DNA from: Conexibacter sp. SYSU D00693
Lineage (GTDB): Bacteria > Actinomycetota > Thermoleophilia > Solirubrobacterales > Solirubrobacteraceae
Direction: 5' to 3'
Assembly: GCF_017084525.1 (NCBI RefSeq)
Contig: NZ_CP070950.1
Span: 3,348,001 to 3,412,000, forward strand
Length of the DNA stretch: 64,000 bases
This document shows, piece after piece, positions 40,718 through 49,656 of this stretch. Made by a program: the position numbers and the translations under genes. A model generated the notes under the pieces. It was given only the letters and a program-made list of their open reading frames with translations. It made no database searches and was not told the DNA's origin. Every line of letters starts with the position of its first letter. The stretch's first letter is position 1.

Positions 40718-42426
40718 CACGGCGTCGCTCCCTGGGTGCTGGGCGCGGGCCCCGCGCCCGGCCGCCGCGCGGCGACGCGCAGCAGCACGTAGCGGTCGGT
40801 CCGGTAGGCGACGTCGAGCCCGTCCACGCCACCGGTCCCGGCCGCCGGGTAGCGCTGGGCCACGATGTCGCCGCCGTCGTTGCCGCGCGTCGTCATCAGC
40901 AGGTACTGCACCCGGCCGAACGGCGCGTCGAGCACCCGGCGGAAGGCGGAGTCGCCGCGGTCGACGCGGTCGAGGAAGACCTGCGGGCGGCCGCTGAGCA
41001 TGATCACGCCGAAGGTCTTCGAGTTGTCGGTGAGGATCGCGTCGCCGCCGCGCACGTTGCGCTTGACGTACTCGGCCATGCCGGCCTCGGAGCGGATGCC
41101 GACCGTGTAGCCGCCGATCGACGGGCGGTCCTGCTGGTCCTCGCCGTCGGCGATCACCCGCGTGAAGGCCTGCTCGAGCGACTGGAACGGGTGGTCGCGC
41201 ATGCCCTGCCACGCCGTGACGAGGCCGACCGCGAGCACCGCCGCGCTCAGCGCCCACGCCACGGGACGCAGCGCCGGGAAGCTGCGGAACAGCCAGGCCG
41301 CGCCGACGAACGAGACGACTGTCATCGGCAGCGCGTCGCGCAGCGTCAGCAGGCCCTCGTTGTCGGAGATGAGCGCGTCGGCGCCGATGATCACGACGCC
41401 GAGGACGACGAACGCCGCGAGCCACAGCGCCAGGTCGTTGCGCTGCACGACGAAGGTGACGAGCAGCGCGGGCACGACGAAGAACGCCAGCGGGAAGACG
41501 GCGACGTTGAGCTCGATGAGCCGCTGGGCGACGTCGTCGAGCCCGAGCGCGCCGGTCGTGTCGATGCCCGTCGCGTTGACCGCCTGGGTGCTCGTCGCCG
41601 CGTCGACCCAGCCGAACGGGTCGCCGATGATCAGCGCGTTGAACAGGACCCACAGGACCGTGACGTAGAAGACGGGCGCCGCGAACGCGATGACGGACCC
41701 CTCGACCTCCGCCTTGCTCGCGCGCCGGCGGGCCAGCGCCACGCCGATGAGCACCATCAGCAGGGCGGCCCAGATGAGGAAGCCGTAGCGGGTGAGCACC
41801 AGGACGCTCATCCCGAAGCCCGCGGCGATGAGGAAGCGCGGCTCGGTCGTCGTGTACCAGGACACGAACGCGTAGAGGCTGAAGGCCAGCAGGGCGCAGT
41901 ACAGCGCCTCGCTCATGCCGTTGCCGGCGTAGAAGACCCACAGCGGGTTGAGCGCGAAGAGGGCGAGCAGCGGCAGGCGCAGCAGCGGCGCCATGTCGCA
42001 GCGGGCCAGCGTGCGGTCGAGCAGGACCACGGTCAGCGCGGCGAACAGCGCGCTGGACAGCGGCAGCGCGATCAGCGACGTCGCCAGTGGCTTGACCACC
42101 GCGAAGGGCAGCAGCGCGAGCGTCGCGACGGGCGGGAAGACGAAGCCGATCGCCGCGAGCTTCGGCGGGTCGTTGTGCCAGACCATGTAGGCCCGCGTGA
42201 GGCGGTCCAGCGCGTCGAACACCACGACGTGGTGGTCGATCGTCACGACGTAGCCGATCCACGTGTAGGCGACCGCGAGGACGAGGAAGAGCAGCAGCGC
42301 CCAGCGCCAGCTGGGCAGGTTGCGCTGGGAGGTGTCCGGCGCGTCGGCCAGCGCGGTGCCGGCGACGTGGCCCTGGTGGCCGGCGGCGACCGTCGACGTC
42401 GTCGGGGGCGGCGGGGCGACGGCCAC
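40717..42426 (-). CDS. GT-C-like integral membrane glycosyltransferase
   Basis: 569 residues from a GTG at 42426. A Pro-rich cytoplasmic N-terminus of about 40 residues is followed by about eleven membrane helices. The first large loop has TIDHHVVVFDALDRLTRAYM, with acidic residues where GT-C enzymes such as PMT/ArnT keep catalytic aspartates, and a DPPKLAAIGFVFPPVAT region in the usual place of the second loop. The C-terminal 130 residues are exported (GGYTVGIRSEAGMAEYVKRN...). It should move a sugar from a polyprenyl-phosphate donor. It lies one base behind the GT2 gene. Confidence 0.7.
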   Translation of the reverse strand: MAVAPPPPTTSTVAAGHQGHVAGTALADAPDTSQRNLPSWRWALLLFLVLAVAYTWIGYVVTIDHHVVVFDALDRLTRAYMVWHNDPPKLAAIGFVFPPVATLALLPFAVVKPLATSLIALPLSSALFAALTVVLLDRTLARCDMAPLLRLPLLALFALNPLWVFYAGNGMSEALYCALLAFSLYAFVSWYTTTEPRFLIAAGFGMSVLVLTRYGFLIWAALLMVLIGVALARRRASKAEVEGSVIAFAAPVFYVTVLWVLFNALIIGDPFGWVDAATSTQAVNATGIDTTGALGLDDVAQRLIELNVAVFPLAFFVVPALLVTFVVQRNDLALWLAAFVVLGVVIIGADALISDNEGLLTLRDALPMTVVSFVGAAWLFRSFPALRPVAWALSAAVLAVGLVTAWQGMRDHPFQSLEQAFTRVIADGEDQQDRPSIGGYTVGIRSEAGMAEYVKRNVRGGDAILTDNSKTFGVIMLSGRPQVFLDRVDRGDSAFRRVLDAPFGRVQYLLMTTRGNDGGDIVAQRYPAAGTGGVDGLDVAYRTDRYVLLRVAARRPGAGPAPSTQGATP

Positions 42427-42427
42427 G

Positions 42428-44767
42428 TCAGGCCTCCACGCGCTGCGGCTGGATGGGCGCCGCGTGCGGGTCGTCGAGGCCGTGGATCGTCTTCTCCCAG
42501 TAGAACGGCTTGGTCACGAGCTGGCCGAAGCCCTTCCACGCGGCGATCGACATCAGGCCCCAGTAGAGGGGGCTGAGCAGCGCGTACTTGGCCAGGTCGA
42601 AGTACCCCCGCTGGACCGAGCCGGCGACGTTGAGGTACATGAAGACGAAGTTGCCGATGAAGAGTTGGAACGCGGCGGCGTAGAAGACGAAGCTCGGGAA
42701 CAGCTCCTCGATGAAGCCCGCGTTCGAGAAGAAGAACAGCGTGGTCAGGCCCCAGAAGATCGGGTTGAGCAGGAAGATGAACGTCCCGCCGACGATCAGC
42801 TGGAAGGAGATGAAGCTCTTGAGGCCGATCTGGCGCAGCAGCCGCGCCGGGTTGCGCATGTGGACCAGCCAGGTCTGCAGGTAGCCCTTGATCCACCGCG
42901 AGCGCTGGCGGATCCAGTTGTCCAGGACCGAGTTGGCCTCCTCGAGCGTCGTCGAGTCGACCATCGCGGTCTTGTAGCCCGCCTTGTGCAGGCGGATGCC
43001 GAGGTCGGCGTCCTCGGTGACGTTGAACGGGTCCCAGGCCGCGAGCTCGATCAGGCGGTCGGTGATGAAGTGGTTGGAGGTGCCGCCCAGCGGGATCGGC
43101 ACGCCGGACGCGTCGAGGCCCGGCAGCATCAGGTCGAACCACATCGAGTACTCGGTGGTGAACCACCGGGTCAGCAGGTTCTGGTCCGCGTTGAAGTAGT
43201 TGAGCTTCGCCTGGATGCAGGTGACGCGCGGATCGGCCTTGCGGAAGGCGATGACGACCTTCTTGAGCTGGTCGCGGTCCGGGATGTCCTCGGCGTCGAA
43301 GATGACGACGTACTCGCCGTCGGCCTGCAGCAGGCCGTAGTTGCACGCCTTGGGCTTCGTCTTGGGCTGCGCGTCCGGGACGACCACGAGCTTGAAGTGC
43401 GGCGGCAGGTCCATCTCGCGGATGGCGGCCGGCGTCTCGGGGTCGTCCTCCTCGCAGAGCAGGCGGACGTCGAGCTTCGTCTTGGGGTAGTCGAGGCCCT
43501 CGATGCCCTTGGTGAGCTTCGGGAGGACCGCGGCCTCCTGGTAGAGCGGCACGAGGATCGTGTAGACGGGCAGCTCGCGCTCGTCGAGCGCCGCGACCTC
43601 CTCGGGGGTGACGTCGATCTCGTACTGGTGCCCGAGCGCCCGGTAGGTGAGGACGAACTTGTAGACCGAGGTCGCCGTGTAGAAGATCGACGAGGCGCCG
43701 ATCAGGCCGATGAGCGTCGGCACCGGGAAGAGGATCAGCGCGGCGACGAGCAGGACGGCGCCGACGACCAGGACCGCCCGCTGCGCGGGCGTGACGACCT
43801 GGTTGGCGCTGTCCTCGGGGAAGCGCGTGAGCAGCTCGGACTTCGCCACGGCGACGTACTCCTCGCCGTAGATGCGCTGCAGCAGCTCGTCGATCGAGTT
43901 GCGGCTGGCCAGGAAGCCGCGCAGCTCCAGGTGCGTGTGCTCGCGCAGCGCGGCCACGGTCTGGTCGTCGAGGACGTCGGCGATCGCGAGGTAGAGCGTC
44001 GTGTCGTCGACGGCGAGCGGGACGGCGCGCAGCGTGCGCGCCAGCGGCTCGGGGACGAGCTCGAGCGCGGCCGGGTCCGGGTCGTACTCGCTGAGGTCGA
44101 CGAGCGGGAGCTGGAAGTGCTCGGCGAGGATCGCCACGAGCTCGGGTTCGGAGACCACGCCCTTGGCCATGAGCACGTCGCCCAGGCGCGAGCCGGTGCG
44201 CGCCTGCTCCTCCAGCGCGGCGGCGACGTCCTCGTCGGTGGCCACGCCGCGGGCGACGAGCAGGTCGCCGAGGCGGGTCGGGAAGCTCGGGTCGGTGACC
44301 GGGCCGCGGTCGTCGGGCTGTTCGTCCTCGAAGGCGGCCTCCTCCTCCGCGCTCTCGGCGGCGGCCGCCCGGCGGGGCGGCAGGGTCGGGTGGCTCGCGG
44401 AGGGCACGGCCGCTGCGGCGCCCGCGTCGGTGGGGGCGGCGCCGAACAGCCGGTCGATCGCGGCGAGCAGCTCGTCCTCGGCCGCGACGACGAAGCGCAC
44501 GGGACGGCCGGTGAGCGAGGCGGCCACCTCGCGCGAGAGGTCGTCGGCGGGCGCCGCGGTGGCGACCGTGACCACGCCGTCCACGTAGGCCACCGGCAGC
44601 ATGAGGTACTGGCGGCAGACCTCGGGGCCGAGCAGGCGGGCGGCCAGCGGGTTGACGGCCTGGTGGTCGGGCGCGCCGGCGTCGGCCGGGTCGAGCACCA
44701 CGAACGGCAGGCCGGCGTGGTCGGCCAGCCGGCGGTAGAAGGCGCGCGAGGCCTCGGTCGCGCTCAT
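42428..44767 (-). CDS. Cellulose-synthase-like GT2 with N-terminal MshEN (c-di-GMP-binding type) domain
   Basis: 779 residues. Residues 1-110 resemble the second half of a GspE N-terminal domain. Residues 164-300 are a full MshEN domain: RLGDLLVARG at 165-174 and RLGDVLMAKG at 194-203, each followed by a Leu-x3-Leu-x2-Gln-like helix, which fits the RLGxxLxxxG...Q c-di-GMP-binding signature. Two membrane helices lie at about 330-375. The GT2 domain has FDAEDIPD (491-494 metal/UDP site), TEDAD (584-588, catalytic base) and QRSRW (621-625), the mark of processive synthases. Three or four more helices follow. It likely makes and translocates a beta-linked polysaccharide under c-di-GMP control. 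Confidence 0.82.
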   Translation of the reverse strand: MSATEASRAFYRRLADHAGLPFVVLDPADAGAPDHQAVNPLAARLLGPEVCRQYLMLPVAYVDGVVTVATAAPADDLSREVAASLTGRPVRFVVAAEDELLAAIDRLFGAAPTDAGAAAAVPSASHPTLPPRRAAAAESAEEEAAFEDEQPDDRGPVTDPSFPTRLGDLLVARGVATDEDVAAALEEQARTGSRLGDVLMAKGVVSEPELVAILAEHFQLPLVDLSEYDPDPAALELVPEPLARTLRAVPLAVDDTTLYLAIADVLDDQTVAALREHTHLELRGFLASRNSIDELLQRIYGEEYVAVAKSELLTRFPEDSANQVVTPAQRAVLVVGAVLLVAALILFPVPTLIGLIGASSIFYTATSVYKFVLTYRALGHQYEIDVTPEEVAALDERELPVYTILVPLYQEAAVLPKLTKGIEGLDYPKTKLDVRLLCEEDDPETPAAIREMDLPPHFKLVVVPDAQPKTKPKACNYGLLQADGEYVVIFDAEDIPDRDQLKKVVIAFRKADPRVTCIQAKLNYFNADQNLLTRWFTTEYSMWFDLMLPGLDASGVPIPLGGTSNHFITDRLIELAAWDPFNVTEDADLGIRLHKAGYKTAMVDSTTLEEANSVLDNWIRQRSRWIKGYLQTWLVHMRNPARLLRQIGLKSFISFQLIVGGTFIFLLNPIFWGLTTLFFFSNAGFIEELFPSFVFYAAAFQLFIGNFVFMYLNVAGSVQRGYFDLAKYALLSPLYWGLMSIAAWKGFGQLVTKPFYWEKTIHGLDDPHAAPIQPQRVEA

Positions 44768-45054
44768 GGGACGCGGGCCTCGAGCCGTCCGAGGACGGCG
44801 TCCATCTCGGGCTCGGGAGCCACCACGAGGTCGATGGTCAAGCCGGGGAAGGCGTCGGTGACGGCGTGCAGGTCGGGGTGCGCGGTCGCCGAGGCGACCT
44901 TCAGCGTGTCGCCCACCAGGACGACCGGGACCACCTTCTGCTCGCGCGCGACGCGCGGGGGGACGTAGCGCAGCAGGCGGGCGTCGGGCGTCACGTCGCG
45001 CAGCCCGCTGTAGGGCAGGCCGGCGGCGTGGGCGATGGCGAGGGCCGGGTCCAC
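44764..45054 (-). CDS. Stand-alone MshEN/GspE-N-like domain protein
   Basis: 96 residues from a GTG at 45054. The sequence LPYSGLRDVTPDARLLRYVPPRVAREQKVVPVVLVGDTLKVASA matches the second half of GspE/PilB N-terminal domains (lPf-dL...lip...A....vPl...g..L.vA). It lacks the RLGxxL helix bundle. It seems a split-off relative of the domain at the start of the GT2 protein that follows it, whose ATG overlaps its stop (ATGA). It may assemble with the GT2 protein as a regulatory subunit. Confidence 0.65.
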   Translation of the reverse strand: MDPALAIAHAAGLPYSGLRDVTPDARLLRYVPPRVAREQKVVPVVLVGDTLKVASATAHPDLHAVTDAFPGLTIDLVVAPEPEMDAVLGRLEARVP

Positions 45055-45065
45055 GGGCGGCCGTC

Positions 45066-45278
45066 CTACCCGCCGCCGCGGCGCCCGCGGCCCGCCACGG
45101 CGAAGCCGACGTAGAACAGCACGAGGACCGCGAGCGGCGCGACGAGGAACGAGAGGAACAGCGCGGCGAAGAGGACGAGCGCGAGGACGACGACGCCCAC
45201 CAGCGCGAGCGGGTTGTAGTGCTCGTCGGCGTCCGCGGTCGTGTGCACGAGGCCGTCGTGGCGCTGCTGGTCAGCCAT
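45066..45278 (-). CDS. Small two-span membrane protein
   Basis: 70 residues. After a polar N-terminus (MADQQRHDGLVHTTADADEHYNPLAL) comes one long hydrophobic stretch, probably two helices (VGVVVLALVLFAALFLSFLVAPLAVLVLFYVGFAVAG), then a GRGRRGGG tail. The first eight bases overlap the preceding gene. As part of the operon it may be a small subunit of the synthase complex. Family not recognised. Confidence 0.6.
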   Translation of the reverse strand: MADQQRHDGLVHTTADADEHYNPLALVGVVVLALVLFAALFLSFLVAPLAVLVLFYVGFAVAGRGRRGGG

Positions 45279-45993
45279 GGAGCTGCACCTCGAGGCGCCC
45301 GGCGCCCGCGTCGAGGACCGAGAAGGCGACGGGGCTCGTGGACTGCAGCTCGGCCGCGAGGGCCACGGGCTGGTGGAGCTGGACGTCGATGAGCGCGCGG
45401 TCCTCGTCGAAGCCGCGGACGTAGACGTCGTCGACCGCGGCGACGGAGGCGAGGGCCTGCTCGAAGGCGCCGAGGACGGCGATGTCGTGGAACGGGCCTG
45501 CGACGACGGTGACGAGGCCCTCCTGCACCGCGGCGGGACCGCCGGGCACGGCGGCCTGGCCGGGCGCGGCGGGCGCCGGGGCGGGGGGACGCGGCGTGGG
45601 CGGCGGGGGGACGGCGAGCGAGCCGCCGAGGGCCGGCGAGGACGAGGTGGGCGCGGCGGGCGGCACGAGCGGCGGCACCGGGGTGGTGGGCGCCGCGGCG
45701 ATCGCGCGGTCGACGGACTCGAGGACGCGGTTGAGGTCGGCCAGGAGCTCGTGCGTCGTGGCCGCGAGCCGATCGCGGAAGGCGCGGAGCTCGGCGAGCG
45801 CGGCCGGGTCGGGGGCGGTGGGCGCGGTGACCGGCGCAGGCGGCGGGGGTGCGGACGCGGCTGCGGGTGCCGGGGCAGCGGTCGCCGGCGCCGGGGAAGG
45901 CGCGCCGTCGTCGTCGAACGAGCGCAGCTCGCGCTCCAGCTCCTGGAGCTTGTGCTCGAGCTCGCTCAGCGTCTGGCCCACGTCGGGCGGCAC
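45271..45993 (-). CDS. First protein of the glycan operon: coiled coil, Pro-rich linker, C-terminal alpha-beta domain
   Basis: 240 residues from a GTG at 45993 (ATG at 46044 would add 17). The N-terminus is a short coiled coil (GQTLSELEHKLQELERELRS), a Pro/Ala-rich linker follows to about 60, a second helical segment at 70-100 (FRDRLAATTHELLADLNRVLES), another Pro-rich linker, and a C-terminal 70-residue alpha/beta domain (GLVTVVAGPFHDIAVLGAFEQALASVAAVDDVYVRGFDEDRALIDVQL) of ferredoxin-like shape. Such domains bind partners rather than catalyse. It may recruit or tether the synthase. It opens the operon that ends at 37285. Confidence 0.65.
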   Translation of the reverse strand: MPPDVGQTLSELEHKLQELERELRSFDDDGAPSPAPATAAPAPAAASAPPPPAPVTAPTAPDPAALAELRAFRDRLAATTHELLADLNRVLESVDRAIAAAPTTPVPPLVPPAAPTSSSPALGGSLAVPPPPTPRPPAPAPAAPGQAAVPGGPAAVQEGLVTVVAGPFHDIAVLGAFEQALASVAAVDDVYVRGFDEDRALIDVQLHQPVALAAELQSTSPVAFSVLDAGAGRLEVQLHG

Positions 45994-46083
45994 GGCGCGA
46001 ACCCTACCCAGGGAGGGGTGTGCTGCAGCCACGACAACGCCCATCGGCAGGACGCCCGCAGCGGTTGAGCGCTACGGCGCCAT

Positions 46084-46108
46084 CCGTCCCCGGCCGGGCC
46101 GGGGACGG
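46084..46108. terminator. Terminator hairpin behind sucD
   Basis: CCGTCCCCGG and CCGGGGACGG form a perfect 10-base stem with a five-base loop, 14 bases after the sucD stop codon on the minus strand and just upstream of the glycan operon. Confidence 0.7.
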
Positions 46109-46121
46109 GGCGCCCGGACGC

Positions 46122-47006
46122 TCAGGAGGGGCTGCCGAGGAGCTCCATGGCGAGCTCCGCGACCTGGGTCGGCGTGCGGCCGACCTTCACGCCCACGGCC
46201 TCCAGGGCCTCGGCCTTGGCGGCCGCGGTGCCCTTCGAGCCCGACACGATGGCGCCGGCGTGGCCCATCGTCTTGCCGGGGGGCGCGGTGAAGCCGGCGA
46301 TGTAGCCGAGCACGGGCTTGGAGACGTTGTCGCGGATGTACTCCGCGGCCTCCTCCTCGGCCGAGCCGCCGATCTCGCCGCTCATCACGATGAGCTCGGT
46401 CTCGGGGTCGGCCTCGAAGAGCTCGATGACGTCGATGAACGACGAGCCCGGCACCGGGTCGCCGCCGATGCCGACGATCGACGAGTTGCCGAAGCCGCGC
46501 TGGGCCAGCTCGTTGCCGATCTGGTAGGTCAGCGTGCCCGAGCGCGACACCACACCGACGTTGCCCGGGCGGAAGAACGACGCCGGGATGATCCCGACGT
46601 TGGCCTTGCCCGGCGACAGGATGCCGGGGCAGTTGGGGCCGACGACGCGCGTGCCCGGGTGGTCGCGCTTGACGGTGTTGTAGAGCTTGAGCTCGTCGTG
46701 GGCGGGGATGCCCTCGGTGATGATCACCACGAGCTCGACGCCGGCCTGCGCGGCCTCGAGCGCGGAGGCCGCCGCGAACGGCGGCGGCACGAAGATCATG
46801 GCCGTGTTGGCGCCCGACTCGGCGACGCAGGTCGCCCAGTCGGCGAACACCGGGATGCCCTCGACGTCGGTGCCGGCCTTCTTCGGGTTGATGCCGCCGA
46901 CGACGTTCGTGCCGTACTTGCGGTTGTTGAGGGTGTGGAACGAGCCCTCGCGGCCGGTGATGCCGGCGACGGCGAGCTTCGTGTCCTCGGTGACCAGGAT
47001 CGCCAT
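46122..47006 (-). CDS. sucD: Succinyl-CoA synthetase (ADP-forming) subunit alpha
   Basis: 294 residues from the ATG at 47006. All SucD features are present: GITGREGSFHTLNNRKYGTNVVGGINPKK (CoA-binding), VVGPNCPGILSPGK, SRSGTLTYQI, GIGGDPVPGS and KTMGHAGAIVSG with the active-site histidine that is phosphorylated in the reaction. It joins SucC in the TCA-cycle step succinyl-CoA to succinate with formation of ATP. It directly follows sucC with no gap. Confidence 0.95.
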   Translation of the reverse strand: MAILVTEDTKLAVAGITGREGSFHTLNNRKYGTNVVGGINPKKAGTDVEGIPVFADWATCVAESGANTAMIFVPPPFAAASALEAAQAGVELVVIITEGIPAHDELKLYNTVKRDHPGTRVVGPNCPGILSPGKANVGIIPASFFRPGNVGVVSRSGTLTYQIGNELAQRGFGNSSIVGIGGDPVPGSSFIDVIELFEADPETELIVMSGEIGGSAEEEAAEYIRDNVSKPVLGYIAGFTAPPGKTMGHAGAIVSGSKGTAAAKAEALEAVGVKVGRTPTQVAELAMELLGSPS

Positions 47007-48155
47007 CTAGCTCTGCTCCTTCGCGAGCGCGACGACCTGCTCGGCCGCCCCGTCCATCGTCTTGGCCGCGTGCACGTTGGGCAGCGCGGCCTCCTCCAGG
47101 ATGCGACGTCCTTCGACGTCGTTGGTGCCGTCGAGGCGGACGACGAACGGGACCTCGGGCTTGAGGTCGCCGAACGCGGCCACCAGGCCCTTGGCCACCT
47201 CGTCGCAGCGGGTGATCCCGCCGAAGATGTTGAACAGCACGGCCTTGACGTTCGGGTTGGAGAGGATCAGCGCGACCGCCTGCTTGACCTTCTCGGCGTC
47301 CGAGCCGCCGCCCGCGTCGAGGAAGTTGGCCGGGGAGCCGCCGTGCTGGGCGACGACGTCCAGGGTGCTCATGACGAGCCCGGCGCCGTTGCCGAGGATC
47401 CCGATGTCGCCGTCGAGGGCGACGTACGTGACGCCCTCCTCCTTGGCCTTCAGCTCGATCGGGTCCATGTTGGCCGTGTCGCCCAGGCCCTGGTTCTCCT
47501 CGTGGCGGAAGAGCGCGTTGCCGTCGAGCGTGACCTTCGCGTCGAGCGCCTTGACCTGGCGGTCGGGCGTGACGATCAGCGGGTTGATCTCGGTGAGGGA
47601 GGCGTCCTCCTCGATCCAGACCTCGTAGAGCTTGACCAGCGCGTCGGCGACGCCCTCGACGACGTCCTCGTCGGCGCCGCCGGCCTTGGCGATCTCGAGC
47701 GCCTGCTCGCGCGTGAGGCCCTCGAGCGGGTCGACCGTCTGCTTGATCAGCTTCTCGGGCGTCTCCTCGGCCACCTGCTCGATGTCCACGCCGCCCTCGA
47801 CGCTGAACATGACCAGCGGCTTCTTCTCGGAGCGGTCGAGGAGGACCGACGCGTAGTACTCCGTGGCGATGTCCGACGCGTGCTCGATCCACAGCGTCCG
47901 GACGATGTGGCCCTTGATGTCCAGCCCGAGGATGTTCGTCGCGTGCTCGCGCGCCTCGGCCTCGTCGGCGGCGAGCTTCACGCCGCCCGCCTTGCCGCGC
48001 CCGCCGATGAGCACCTGCGCCTTGACCACGACCGGGTAGCCGATCTCGTTGGCCGCCGCGACCGCGTCCTCGACGCTGGTCACCGCCTTGCCGTCGGAGG
48101 TCGCGAGCCCGTGCCGGGCGAAGAGCTGCTTGCCCTGATGTTCGAGGAGGTCCAT
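47007..48155 (-). CDS. sucC: Succinyl-CoA synthetase (ADP-forming) subunit beta
   Basis: 382 residues from the ATG at 48155. The N-terminal ATP-grasp part begins MDLLEHQGKQLFARHGL and carries VVKAQVLIGGRGKAGGVKLA; EINPLIVTPDRQVKALDAKVTLDGNALFR and FNIFGGITRCDEVAKG are the usual ATP-grasp metal site and CoA ligase loop. Length agrees with the family. It is divergent from the HAD gene across 32 bases and is followed without gap by sucD. Confidence 0.95.
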   Translation of the reverse strand: MDLLEHQGKQLFARHGLATSDGKAVTSVEDAVAAANEIGYPVVVKAQVLIGGRGKAGGVKLAADEAEAREHATNILGLDIKGHIVRTLWIEHASDIATEYYASVLLDRSEKKPLVMFSVEGGVDIEQVAEETPEKLIKQTVDPLEGLTREQALEIAKAGGADEDVVEGVADALVKLYEVWIEEDASLTEINPLIVTPDRQVKALDAKVTLDGNALFRHEENQGLGDTANMDPIELKAKEEGVTYVALDGDIGILGNGAGLVMSTLDVVAQHGGSPANFLDAGGGSDAEKVKQAVALILSNPNVKAVLFNIFGGITRCDEVAKGLVAAFGDLKPEVPFVVRLDGTNDVEGRRILEEAALPNVHAAKTMDGAAEQVVALAKEQS

Positions 48156-48187
48156 GAGCGGGCGCGGACACTAGCTGGAATGGCAGA

Positions 48188-48880
48188 ATGCCCGCCCTCA
48201 TGGCGGCACTGCCCAAGAACATCGAGTGGGTCACGTTCGACGTCTACGGGACGTTGATCGACTGGGAGAAGGGCGTCGCCGATGCGTTCGCCAAGGAGGC
48301 GGCCCGGGACGGGGTCGAGATCGACCGCGACCAGGTCGTCGACCTCTTCCTCCAGGTCTCGCGCGAGATCGAGGGCGGCTCGTACGAGCTCTACGCCGAG
48401 GTCCTGCGCCAGACCGCCGTCCGGGTGGCCAAGGAGATCGGCTGGGACCTGGAGACCTCGCGCGCGGGGTTCCTGCCCGACAGCCTCCACCGCTGGGCGC
48501 CCTACAAGGAGACGATGCCCCAGCTGCGCAAGATCCTGGGCAAGTACAAGACGGGCGTCATCTCGAACATCGACGACAAGCTGCTGGGCCAGACGCGCCG
48601 GCACATGGCCGCCGACTTCGACCTCGTCGTCACGGCCCAGCAGGTGCGCTCCTACAAGCCCGACCCGGCGCACTTCAACGAGTTCGCCCGGCGCATCGGC
48701 GGCAAGAAGGGGTGGGTGCACATCGCCTCGGGCGTGCCGACCGACATCGAGCCCTGCGCCAAGCTCAAGGTGCCCACGATCTGGGTCAACCGCCGCAAGG
48801 AGGAGCTCGAGCCCGGCCAGAAGAAGCCGACGCTCGAGGTGAAGACCCTCCTCGAGGCGGCCAAGGCGCTCGGGCTCTAG
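48188..48880 (+). CDS. HAD hydrolase, haloacid-dehalogenase type II-like
   Basis: 230 residues from the ATG at 48188 (an internal ATG at 48200 is possible). Motif I is VTFDVYGTLIDWEKG with the nucleophile Asp18, motif II VISNIDDK, motif III YKPDPAHFNEF with Lys, motif IV IASGVPTDIEPC. The cap is of the small helical C1 type of L-2-haloacid dehalogenases, but the motif IV serine-rich loop is altered, so phosphatase activity is as likely as dehalogenase. It is the first gene of a plus-strand row leading to the adenylate cyclase. Confidence 0.82.
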   Translation: MPALMAALPKNIEWVTFDVYGTLIDWEKGVADAFAKEAARDGVEIDRDQVVDLFLQVSREIEGGSYELYAEVLRQTAVRVAKEIGWDLETSRAGFLPDSLHRWAPYKETMPQLRKILGKYKTGVISNIDDKLLGQTRRHMAADFDLVVTAQQVRSYKPDPAHFNEFARRIGGKKGWVHIASGVPTDIEPCAKLKVPTIWVNRRKEELEPGQKKPTLEVKTLLEAAKALGL

Positions 48881-48888
48881 CCCGCGCC

Positions 48889-49656
48889 ATGCAGGTCGTC
48901 GCGCTGCACGAGGGCGTCGTCGTCGCCCGCAGCGTGAAGTGGCAGACGACGTGCACGATCCTGCACCAGGGCGAGGAGACCTTCGTCCTGGACTCGCTCG
49001 TCTACCAGGACGAGCTCGACGCGCTGCCGGGCATCCTCCAGCAGGCGGGCTGGTCGCTCTCGGGCCTGCTGTGCACCCACGGGGACTTCGACCACCTGCT
49101 CGGGCGGCTGGCGTTCCCCGACGCGCCGCTGGGCGTGAGCGAGACGACGGCCGCGCGGCTGCGGGCCGAGCCGGGCGACGCCCAGCGCCACCTGCGCGAG
49201 TTCGACGAGGACGACTACGTCGTGCGCCCGCATCCGCTCGCGCTGGGGTCGGTCCAGGCGCTGCCGGTGCCCGGCAAGCTCGAGATCGGCGACGCGGAGC
49301 TCGAGCTCCTGCCCGCCGAGGGCCACACCGAGGACGGGATGGCGGTGTGGGCGCCCTTCGCGCGGGTGCTGTGCTGCGGTGACTACCTGTCCCCGGTCGA
49401 GCTGCCGTGGCTGCAGGAGCAGGGGTCGCGCGACGCCTACCTCGCCACCCTGCGCCGGCTGGCGCCCTACGTCGAGCAGGCCGACTGGGTCGTGCCGGGC
49501 CACGGGTCCCCGCTGGACCCGCAGCGGGCGCTGGCGATCCTGCGCGAGGACGTCGCCTACCTCGAGGGCCTGCCCGACGAGGCGAAGCTCCCGCTCGCGC
49601 GGCGAGATCGCCGGCAGAGGGAGATCCACGCCGACAACGTCCGTAGAGTCGGCTGA
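48889..49656 (+). CDS. Metallo-beta-lactamase-fold hydrolase
   Basis: 255 residues from the ATG at 48889. The metal site is LLCTHGDFDHLLG, where the usual first His of HxHxDH is His but the second is Asp-Phe-Asp-His order (THGDFDH), followed by EGHTEDGMAVW, CCGDYLSPVE and VVPGHGSPLD, which supply the remaining ligands. This is the glyoxalase II-like branch of MBL hydrolases. The substrate is probably a thioester or lactone. It follows the HAD gene by eight bases and its stop overlaps the VOC gene (TGATG). Confidence 0.85.
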   Translation: MQVVALHEGVVVARSVKWQTTCTILHQGEETFVLDSLVYQDELDALPGILQQAGWSLSGLLCTHGDFDHLLGRLAFPDAPLGVSETTAARLRAEPGDAQRHLREFDEDDYVVRPHPLALGSVQALPVPGKLEIGDAELELLPAEGHTEDGMAVWAPFARVLCCGDYLSPVELPWLQEQGSRDAYLATLRRLAPYVEQADWVVPGHGSPLDPQRALAILREDVAYLEGLPDEAKLPLARRDRRQREIHADNVRRVG

